Of a stretch of 5,312 nucleotides of DNA, positions 1-5,312 are shown in pieces. The first letter of the stretch is position 1; each line of letters begins with the position of its first letter. Location: NCBI GenBank assembly GCA_008501785.1, contig QQUD01000894.1, positions 1-5,312 on the forward strand, read 5' to 3'. This DNA is from Chloroflexota bacterium (lineage in GTDB: Bacteria > Chloroflexota > Anaerolineae > Promineifilales > Promineifilaceae). The notes below the pieces were generated by a model, which made no database searches, was not told the DNA's origin, and saw only the letters and a program-made list of their open reading frames with translations. A program made the translations under genes and the position numbers.

Positions 1-1
1 T

Positions 2-964
2 GGTGAGGATTGGCTGGATGACGCGGGGAATTTGGTCGGCAACCCTGGCGATGCCAAAAAGATGTTTGAAACTGGCACCTGGAGTGATTTCCAATCACCC
101 ACTTGCCAGGACGCAGGCGGCACCAATGCTGGGGCAGGTGAAGCCGTGCTCACTCCCTGCAATCGCGGGGTGGTACGCTGGGATTGGGGTGAATCTTGGT
201 CCCTGGCAAGAGGGCAAAGTGTGACCTCAGTCATCGGTAGTCGGGTGACTAACACCGTGATCCTGATGAGCAGTGTTACTGTGATTTCTCTGATTATAGC
301 TATTCCCATCGGCATCATCTCTGCGGTTCGCCAATATTCCAAACTGGATTATATCGTCACCACATTCAGCTTCTTTGGTCTGGCGATGCCTGTCTTCTGG
401 TTTGGCTTGCTGTTGATCATTTTGTTTGGACTCAAGTTTAAGGAATGGGGGTTGCCCTTCTTCCCGACGGGAGATGTTTTCACGACACGTGTGATTTCAG
501 GCAGTATTCAAGATGTACTGAACATCACCCCGAAGACCTTTGCTGACCGTGTCATTCACCTGTTCCTGCCGGTATCTGTACTCACACTGCTCTATTTGGC
601 AGGCTGGGGACGGTTCATGCGCTCCTCAATGCTCGAAGTGTTGCGCCAAGACTATGTACGTACTGCACGAGCCAAGGGCCTGCGAGAGTATGCTGTAATT
701 GTGAAACATGCTGCTCGCAATGCAATGATCCCCTTAATTACCGTAGTCGTTTTCCAGATTCCTGGTATTTTTGGCGGAGCGACGCTGACTGAGACCATTT
801 TCAACTATCCAGGCATTGGTCGGCTGTTTGTCGAAGCACTGAATCGAGATGACTGGCCGATTGTGATGGCCATCTTGTTCATCACTGCGATTCTGGTAGT
901 GGTAGCCACACTTGTTGGAGACATTCTCTACACGTTGGTGGACCCACGCATTCGCTTTGAGTAA
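2..964 (+). CDS. dppB: DppB-type ABC transporter permease, 5'-truncated
   Basis: One of two membrane subunits of a peptide/nickel-type ABC importer; it pairs with the next gene's product to form the channel. The frame is open from base 2 with no stop, so the true start and first membrane helix lie outside the window; 320 residues are visible (numbered here from base 2). Residues 1-56 are a polar extra loop. Residues 57-85 resemble the conserved segment before helix 2 (WDWGESW, then a conserved RVTNT). Hydrophobic helices lie at about 84-108, 117-137, 185-200, 239-260 and 287-309. The cytoplasmic EAA-type loop that docks on the ATPases is at 218-244 (YVRTARAKGL, then ARNAMIP). TETIFNYPGIGRLF at 263-276 and the ending DPRIRFE are family hallmarks. 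The internal TTG at 32 and ATG at 62 fall inside the extra loop and are not starts. Leucine is mostly CTG, unlike the ATPase genes. The family is clear; the substrate is unknown. Confidence 0.93.
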   Translation, partial: GEDWLDDAGNLVGNPGDAKKMFETGTWSDFQSPTCQDAGGTNAGAGEAVLTPCNRGVVRWDWGESWSLARGQSVTSVIGSRVTNTVILMSSVTVISLIIAIPIGIISAVRQYSKLDYIVTTFSFFGLAMPVFWFGLLLIILFGLKFKEWGLPFFPTGDVFTTRVISGSIQDVLNITPKTFADRVIHLFLPVSVLTLLYLAGWGRFMRSSMLEVLRQDYVRTARAKGLREYAVIVKHAARNAMIPLITVVVFQIPGIFGGATLTETIFNYPGIGRLFVEALNRDDWPIVMAILFITAILVVVATLVGDILYTLVDPRIRFE

Positions 965-972
965 ACTCGACC

Positions 973-993
973 GGACGAAACAATGTTTTGTCC
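973..993 (+). other. Intergenic hairpin between the two permease genes
   Basis: GGACGAAAC at 973-981 pairs with GTTTTGTCC at 985-993 around a three-base AAT loop, giving nine pairs, one of them a G-U wobble. It sits 9 bases after the dppB stop codon and 5 bases before the Shine-Dalgarno sequence of dppC. No T-run follows, so it does not look like an intrinsic terminator. An mRNA-processing or stabilising stem that tunes relative expression of the subunits is an inference; chance is possible in so short a stem. Confidence 0.5.
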
Positions 994-1009
994 TATATGA
1001 GGAGATAGT

Positions 1010-1987
1010 ATGACTGTAGCAAAGATAGATATAGAAGCCCTGCAAGCAGAGGCTTTGTTAACCGAAAAACCAGAACATATTCTGGTAACGTATTGGAACC
1101 GGCTGATTCGTCACCGACTCGCTACTGCCAGCCTGATTATTCTAGTCGTGATGATCCTTTCCGTTGTTATCGTGCCCATAATCATGGAGCAGCGAACCTT
1201 TTATAACGTTTCTAAAGGGGAGGATATGCCCTATGCTCGAGACACCCAAGATTTGGCGAACCGTAATGCCTCTCCTACCGCAGATCATTGGCTGGGGACA
1301 GACGAGTTGGGAAGAGACGTGCTTTACCGTCTAATGGTTGCAGGAAGGCTGTCTTTAACGATTGCATTTACCGTAACCATATTATCTGAGGTTGTGGGCA
1401 TGTTTATTGGAGCTGTCTCTGGATATTTTGGAGGATGGACAGATAGCGTTATTCAGCGGATTGTAGAGTTTGTACTCATTTTACCTTCGCTACCACTATT
1501 ATTGGTGCTTTCATCCATCTTGCGAGACCTACAAATACCCTTTTTACCGGTGGAATGGAGTCAGGCATTTGTGATTATTGCCATTCTGAGCTTACTGCGC
1601 TGGACAGGTTCATGTCGCCAATCACGAGGGATGGTGCTAAGCTTGCGTAATCAGGAGTTTTCTGAAGCATCTAAGGCGTTAGGAATGTCGGATATTCAGA
1701 TTATTACCCGGCATATGATGCCAAACGCACTGCCTCCTGTAATTGTGAACGCAACTTTGAATTTAGGGGCTGTGATTCTGATTGAATCAGGACTGAGTTT
1801 CTTGGGATTTGGGATTCAGCAGCCAGTGGCAACGTGGGGAAACATGTTGCAGGATGTGCAAAAAGATATGTTTACGGCTCCTTGGAAGGCGTTGTATCCA
1901 GGATTGCTCATATTCCTGACCGTGTTGGCATTTAATTATCTTGGTGACGGTCTGCGCGATGCGCTTGATCCGCGCTTGAAGCTATAA
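1010..1987 (+). CDS. dppC: DppC-type ABC transporter permease
   Basis: Second membrane subunit of the importer, 325 residues, slightly longer than the roughly 280-310 usual for the family. The ATG start has GAGGAGA at 999-1005 in front of it and gives an ordinary cytoplasmic N-terminus. Helix 1 is at about 40-60. An external stretch follows, ending in the family signature HWLGTDELGRDVLYR (93-107), which is typical of DppC/OppC. Further helices lie at about 113-137, 151-170, 185-197, 244-264 and 296-312. The EAA-type coupling loop is at 217-243 (FSEASKALGMSD, then MMPNALPPVI). IESGLSFLGFGIQQP (258-272), WGNML (276-280) and the ending DGLRDALDPRL are also characteristic. The reading frame is intact and closes with tandem TAA TAA stops. 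It is followed 22 bases later by the first ATPase gene, so the genes are surely co-transcribed. The substrate cannot be deduced. Confidence 0.95.
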   Translation: MTVAKIDIEALQAEALLTEKPEHILVTYWNRLIRHRLATASLIILVVMILSVVIVPIIMEQRTFYNVSKGEDMPYARDTQDLANRNASPTADHWLGTDELGRDVLYRLMVAGRLSLTIAFTVTILSEVVGMFIGAVSGYFGGWTDSVIQRIVEFVLILPSLPLLLVLSSILRDLQIPFLPVEWSQAFVIIAILSLLRWTGSCRQSRGMVLSLRNQEFSEASKALGMSDIQIITRHMMPNALPPVIVNATLNLGAVILIESGLSFLGFGIQQPVATWGNMLQDVQKDMFTAPWKALYPGLLIFLTVLAFNYLGDGLRDALDPRLKL

Positions 1988-1996
1988 TAAATAGGG

Positions 1997-2002
1997 AAGA
2001 GG
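1997..2002 (+). promoter_or_regulatory. Ribosome binding site supporting the GTG start of dppD
   Basis: AAGAGG lies 7 bases before GTG at 2010. No ATG in the same frame is suitably placed, and the codons after the GTG lead straight into the conserved beta-strand [11 protein letters not shown], so GTG is the best start. Confidence 0.7.
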
Positions 2003-2009
2003 CAGACAA

Positions 2010-3002
2010 GTGGAGAATAACAACAATAATATCCTAGAAGTCAGAGGGCTTAAAACACAATTTTTCACCGAATCTGGTGTTGTCAAAGCTGTTGATAATA
2101 TTAACATTACCGTTAAGCGCGGTGAAGTGCTTGGTATTGTTGGTGAATCAGGTTGTGGAAAAAGCGTGACCTCATTATCAGTCATGCGTTTAATTGGACA
2201 ACCCGGCAAGATTGTTGCAGGTGAAATTTTCTTTGACAATGAAAATTTATTAGACTTGCCGGAATCTAAAATGATGCACATTCGCGGGAATCGCATTTCG
2301 ATGATTTTCCAGCAGCCACAAAGCTGTTTAAATCCGGTTTTTCGGGTGGGTGAACAGTTATCGGAAGTGCTTTTTATTCATCAAGATTTGGGTAAAGAGG
2401 CTGGAGAAAAGCGTGCTGTTGAATTGTTGAGCATGGTAGGTATTCCTGAACCCGAATCACGCATCAAGGCGTTTCCACATGAGCTTTCGGGTGGTATGGC
2501 GCAGCGCGTGATGATTGCGATGGCCTTAGCATGTGTGCCGGAATTGCTGATTGCAGATGAACCGACAACAGCGCTTGATGTCACCATTCAAGCACAGATT
2601 TTGGACCTGATGCGTAATTTACGGACAAAGATGGATACGTCTATCATTTTGATTACACATGATTTGGGTGTGGTTGCGGAAATGTGTGATCGAGTGACTG
2701 TGATGTATGCTGGGCGTATTGTGGAAGAAGCGCCCATTGTTGATCTTTTCAAAACGCCAAAACATCCATATACGGCGGCATTAATTGGCTCAACACCTGT
2801 GCTAGGTCAAGCTGAAAAAGAACTGACAACGATTCCTGGTTCTGTACCCAATCTTATTCATTTACCGCAAGGGTGTAAGTTTGCGCCACGGTGTGTGGCA
2901 CGCATTGAAAACGAGTTGGAAATTTGTACACAGGAAGAGCCTGATTTAATACCCGTAGGTCCTGAACGTGCGGTACGATGCTGGTTGCATCAGGATAAAT
3001 AG
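2010..3002 (+). CDS. dppD: DppD-type ABC transporter ATPase
   Basis: Cytoplasmic ATPase, 330 residues, the usual length for DppD/OppD; with the DppF-type partner it powers the importer. Motifs in order: Walker A GESGCGKS (45-52), Q-loop in IFQQPQS (Q101 or Q102), ABC signature LSGGMAQR (159-166), Walker B LLIADE (179-184) with the D-loop TALD, and the H-loop histidine H217 in ITHD. All catalytic positions are present. The C-terminal oligopeptide-transporter domain begins near HPYT (252-255) and carries cysteines C289, C295, C306 and C324. In some Dpp/Opp ATPases this quartet is reported to hold an iron-sulphur cluster; here that is inferred. The C295-C306 spacing (ten residues) is longer than the six seen in the downstream DppF. 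An asparagine run (residues 3-7) opens the protein. The gene ends in TAG, overlapping the ribosome binding site of the next gene. Confidence 0.96.
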   Translation: MENNNNNILEVRGLKTQFFTESGVVKAVDNINITVKRGEVLGIVGESGCGKSVTSLSVMRLIGQPGKIVAGEIFFDNENLLDLPESKMMHIRGNRISMIFQQPQSCLNPVFRVGEQLSEVLFIHQDLGKEAGEKRAVELLSMVGIPEPESRIKAFPHELSGGMAQRVMIAMALACVPELLIADEPTTALDVTIQAQILDLMRNLRTKMDTSIILITHDLGVVAEMCDRVTVMYAGRIVEEAPIVDLFKTPKHPYTAALIGSTPVLGQAEKELTTIPGSVPNLIHLPQGCKFAPRCVARIENELEICTQEEPDLIPVGPERAVRCWLHQDK

Positions 3003-3007
3003 AGGAG
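3002..3007 (+). promoter_or_regulatory. Ribosome binding site that fixes the dppF start
   Basis: GAGGAG lies 8 bases before ATG 3016 and shares its first base with the dppD stop codon. It favours ATG 3016 over the in-frame ATG at 2968, which lies inside dppD, has no such site and would add 16 residues unlike the family. ATG 3025 is a weaker alternative. Confidence 0.8.
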
Positions 3008-3015
3008 TGGGGAAA

Positions 3016-4101
3016 ATGACTGAAATGACAACAGTGACAAATGGCAACAGCAACCAAGCAGGTCGAAAGGTTCTGCTGGATGTCAAAAATCTTGTTAAAT
3101 ATTTCCCCGTCCGGGCTGGCTTGTTGCAGCGCGTTAAGGCGTGGGTTAAAGCCGTAGATGATGTCACCTTTTTTATCTATGAAGGTGAAACATTTGGCTT
3201 AGTTGGTGAGTCAGGATGTGGTAAGACCACGGTTGGACGAACGATTTTGCGTTTGATTCCGGCTACATCTGGTAGTGTCGTTTTTGATGACACAGATTTG
3301 TTTGATTTGAATGCATCTGAGTTGAAGCAGATGCGGCGAAGTATACAGATTATTTTTCAGGATCCGTATTCCTCGCTTGATCCGCGGATGCCGATTGGTG
3401 AAAGTATTTCGGAAGGGTTGCGTATTCATACTAGTAAAAGTGCGCAAGAGCGTTATGAGATTGTTGTGGAAATGTTGACTCGTGTCGGTATGCGGGCTGA
3501 TCATGCGCGACGCTACCCGCATGAATTTTCGGGTGGACAGCGACAGCGGATTGGTATTGCACGAGCACTTGCATTGCGCCCCAAATTTATTGTGTGTGAT
3601 GAGCCTGTGTCTGCGCTTGATGTTTCAATTCAGGCGCAGGTGTTGAATATTTTGCGCGAATTGCAGAAAGATTTTGGCTTGACTTATTTGTTTATTGCAC
3701 ATAATTTAAGTGTTGTAGAGCATTTTAGCGACCGAGTAGGTGTGATGTATTTGGGTAAAATGGTTGAGATGGCGTCTCGGAATGATTTGTACCGTGATCC
3801 ATTGCATCCATATACGCAGGCATTGATGTCTGCTATTCCGGTGCCGGACCCAACGATGAGGCGGCAGCGTGTCATTTTGGAAGGTGATGTGCCGAGTCCT
3901 TTGAATCCACCGTCGGGATGTCGTTTCCACACTCGGTGTCCATTGGCATTTGACAAATGTTCTCAAGATGAGCCGATCTTTAAAGATTATGGCGATGAAC
4001 ATTATGCGGCTTGTTGGCTTTTGGAAACTGGTGAGGAAGGTGCTAGTAAACTTACAATCGATAAGGTTGGAGCGGACAAGATACGCGAAATCGGTTTGTA
4101 A
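3016..4101 (+). CDS. dppF: DppF-type ABC transporter ATPase
   Basis: Second cytoplasmic ATPase of the importer, 361 residues from ATG 3016, somewhat longer than the common 320-340 owing to a polar N-terminus (1-18) and a C-terminal extension after about residue 336. [20 protein letters not shown] (20-39) is the typical DppF/OppF opening. Motifs: Walker A GESGCGKT (64-71), Q-loop [12 protein letters not shown] with Q115, ABC signature FSGGQRQR (171-178), Walker B FIVCDE (191-196) with the D-loop SALD, and H-loop H229 in IAHN. HPYT is at 264-267. The cysteine quartet C302, C308, C315 and C333 (spacing 5, 6, 17) is standard for the C-terminal domain and may bind an iron-sulphur cluster. By hand count 24 of 34 leucines use TTG, in contrast to CTG-rich dppB. 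It is the last gene of the operon, and a terminator follows 39 bases after its stop. Confidence 0.96.
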   Translation: MTEMTTVTNGNSNQAGRKVLLDVKNLVKYFPVRAGLLQRVKAWVKAVDDVTFFIYEGETFGLVGESGCGKTTVGRTILRLIPATSGSVVFDDTDLFDLNASELKQMRRSIQIIFQDPYSSLDPRMPIGESISEGLRIHTSKSAQERYEIVVEMLTRVGMRADHARRYPHEFSGGQRQRIGIARALALRPKFIVCDEPVSALDVSIQAQVLNILRELQKDFGLTYLFIAHNLSVVEHFSDRVGVMYLGKMVEMASRNDLYRDPLHPYTQALMSAIPVPDPTMRRQRVILEGDVPSPLNPPSGCRFHTRCPLAFDKCSQDEPIFKDYGDEHYAACWLLETGEEGASKLTIDKVGADKIREIGL

Positions 4102-4140
4102 ACTGATTTTCGCTGATGGTAATTGATTTTAAATAATAGA

Positions 4141-4166
4141 GGCCTGCTGGAAAGCAGGCCTTTTTT
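4141..4166 (+). terminator. Intrinsic terminator ending the importer operon
   Basis: GGCCTGCT (4141-4148) pairs perfectly with AGCAGGCC (4153-4160) around a GGAA tetraloop, and six T residues follow directly. The A at 4140 can extend the stem by pairing with the first T. It sits 39 bases after the dppF stop and before a new promoter, exactly where a Rho-independent terminator is expected. Confidence 0.93.
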
Positions 4167-4170
4167 CTCC

Positions 4171-4200
4171 TTGTCATAGTTGCGTGAATGATTTTATAAT
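4171..4200 (+). promoter_or_regulatory. Sigma-70-type promoter of the response regulator gene
   Basis: TTGTCA at 4171-4176 matches the -35 consensus in five of six positions, and TATAAT at 4195-4200 matches the -10 consensus fully; the spacer is 18 bases. Transcription should start near 4206-4208, leaving a leader of about 70 bases before ATG 4277. No operator dyad is apparent in that leader. The promoter begins only four bases after the terminator's T-run, which fits a boundary between two transcription units. Confidence 0.7.
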
Positions 4201-4276
4201 AGCGTAGCTTGGTTGAGTTTTAGCGAATAACTTTTATCCTTGCGTTTTTATATTTTGATAGTATTCAGGAAATTAT

Positions 4277-5312
4277 ATGGCTGAAGCAAAACATATTCTG
4301 GTTGTCGATGACCATTTTGAGATGTTGGAGTTTTTACGGTCGATGCTGGAGATGTCTAACCAGGATTATGAAGTGTTGGCTGTGCCTTCTGCTGAGGAAG
4401 GCTTGTTTGAGCTGCAACGCGCGCAATTTGATTTGATTATTACGGATGTACGGCTTCCTGGTATGAGCGGGTTTGATTTAGTGCGGCGTTTGCAAAGGTT
4501 GGGACACAAATCTCCGATTATTATGATTACGGCGTATTCTTCGACGCAAGGCCAGAAAGAGGCTGAGGAGTTGGGGGTATATCGTTATTTTAAAAAGCCT
4601 TTGGATACGGATGATGTGTTAACGGCCGTTCACAATGCCTTACATGGCGAATCTGTGGCACAAATACCACAAGTAAGTTTGGAACAAAGTGTTGTGCCAG
4701 ATGCATCTTCTGCTGTGCAAAAGCGGTTAGAAACATTGCGGGCAGACACGGGTGCTGTTTTGTTGATGCTGGCATCTATTCAAGGGAACATCATTTATGC
4801 GGATGGTGAATTGCGTCAGGTAGAGCTTCCTGGCCTAGCAGAGATCATTGCTCGAAATATAAAAGATAGTTTTCTCTTGGCAGAAAAGTTAGACAGTAAG
4901 GAGCCATTTAGTTTGCAGTATCATGCGGGCAGCCGTATTGAACTGTATTGTGCAAATGTAGGAAAAGATCATTTTCTGACCTTGTTTTTTGAAACGAATT
5001 TGCGACGTGGCCGTATTGGCACGATCTGGTTGTTTACGCAGCGAGCTATTAATGATTTATTGCAATTGCTTGTTGCCAGGCATGAAGATAAGGCAGCGCC
5101 TGTTCCCGTACAATCGGCACCAGATGCGGTTAATGCGTTTTTGCAGGATACGTTTGATTCTTTGATTGATGAGTCGGTGCAGGAAACGGCCGTTCCCGTT
5201 TCTATCCCGCAACTGCCTTCTCAACCGCCTCCTATTCCTGAGCCTCCCGTTATTCCTGAAGAGACTGTGCCTGAAATTCGGCTAGAACTAGACCCTCTTG
5301 ATGTAGAAGATG
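4277..5312 (+). CDS. Response regulator: receiver + roadblock-like domain + Pro-rich tail, 3'-truncated
   Basis: A two-component receiver protein; 345 residues are visible and the frame is still open at the window edge. ATG 4277 has AGGA at 4267-4270, and the receiver beta-strand HILVVDD follows at once. Receiver, about 5-122: acidic pair D11/D12, phospho-acceptor D57 in ITDVRLPGMSG, T85 in MITAYS, and K107 in FKKP, all present. Linker to about 145. Residues 146-268 follow the roadblock/LC7 (MglB-like) order: helix, strands AVLLMLAS and NIIYADG, a long helix (182-203), strands around 212-226 and HFLTLFFET, and a final helix (247-268). That assignment rests on pattern, not on a search; a degenerate GAF domain is the main alternative. 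The tail from about 275 is low complexity, with eleven prolines between 307 and 332, many beside glutamate. No DNA-binding domain is visible so far; one could lie beyond the edge. Output is therefore probably by protein contact, perhaps with a small GTPase. It has its own promoter, and no link to the importer is shown. Confidence 0.85.
   Translation, partial: MAEAKHILVVDDHFEMLEFLRSMLEMSNQDYEVLAVPSAEEGLFELQRAQFDLIITDVRLPGMSGFDLVRRLQRLGHKSPIIMITAYSSTQGQKEAEELGVYRYFKKPLDTDDVLTAVHNALHGESVAQIPQVSLEQSVVPDASSAVQKRLETLRADTGAVLLMLASIQGNIIYADGELRQVELPGLAEIIARNIKDSFLLAEKLDSKEPFSLQYHAGSRIELYCANVGKDHFLTLFFETNLRRGRIGTIWLFTQRAINDLLQLLVARHEDKAAPVPVQSAPDAVNAFLQDTFDSLIDESVQETAVPVSIPQLPSQPPPIPEPPVIPEETVPEIRLELDPLDVED

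Noticed and set aside
3..224. Alternative + frame at the left edge
   Set aside because: It runs in another frame over the dppB loop; the dppB frame continues directly into the conserved permease sequence, so this one is not real.
734..1045. Minus-strand open frame across the dppB/dppC junction
   Set aside because: It lies opposite two clear permease genes and its peptide has no family features. It is a shadow of the coding strand.
2874..2984. Cysteine cluster read as a zinc finger or novel domain
   Set aside because: It is the known C-terminal domain of Dpp/Opp ATPases and recurs in DppF; only the spacing is unusual.
3684..4002. Two overlapping minus-strand open frames within dppF
   Set aside because: Both are antisense to a conserved ATPase region and overlap each other in different frames, with no recognisable domain.
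4213..4254. Possible second promoter in the leader (TTGAGT at 4213, TATATT at 4249)
   Set aside because: The two hexamers are about 30 bases apart, too far for a normal spacer, and neither has a good partner. The 4171-4200 promoter is much better.
4590..4775. Minus-strand open frame inside the response regulator gene
   Set aside because: It is antisense to the receiver end and linker, which are continuous in the + frame; no ribosome site or family resemblance was seen.
4621..5195. Palindrome AACGGCCGTT occurring twice (4621-4630 and 5185-5194), each followed by C
   Set aside because: Both copies lie inside the regulator gene and encode Thr-Ala-Val in the same frame. Two copies of a ten-base word within coding sequence are weak evidence for a binding site.

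Overview
The window is a plain bacterial stretch with every gene on the + strand. It holds the last four genes of a peptide-type ABC importer operon, then a separately transcribed two-component signalling gene that runs off the right edge. I infer a Chloroflexota (Anaerolineae-like) origin. The grounds are the DppB-type permease with a long extra loop before its second membrane helix, as I recall from that phylum, and a response regulator fused to a roadblock-like domain. The phylum call is moderate at best, because no rRNA or marker gene is present.

Layout. Bases 2-964 hold the 3' part of a DppB-type permease whose start lies upstream. A 45-base gap with a short hairpin follows. Bases 1010-1987 encode the partner DppC-type permease. 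Bases 2010-3002 (GTG start) encode a DppD-type ATPase and 3016-4101 a DppF-type ATPase. The three junctions are 45, 22 and 13 bases, each with a Shine-Dalgarno sequence, so this is almost certainly one transcript. A strong intrinsic terminator at 4141-4166 closes it. The substrate-binding lipoprotein expected for such an importer is not in the window and probably lies upstream.

How the importer works. DppB and DppC form the membrane channel, each with an EAA-type coupling loop. DppD and DppF are the two different ATPases; both have complete Walker A, Q-loop, signature, Walker B and H-loop motifs, plus a C-terminal four-cysteine domain. Nothing suggests a broken subunit. The substrate (di-/oligopeptide, nickel chelate, sugar oligomer) cannot be read from these genes.

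Right side. Immediately after the terminator there is a near-consensus sigma-70-type promoter (4171-4200), a leader of about 70 bases and an open reading frame from 4277 to the window end. It encodes a receiver domain with all phosphorylation residues, a roadblock/LC7-like alpha-beta domain and a proline/glutamate-rich tail. This truncated gene is the least ordinary item here. I found no mobile element, CRISPR array, tRNA or rRNA.
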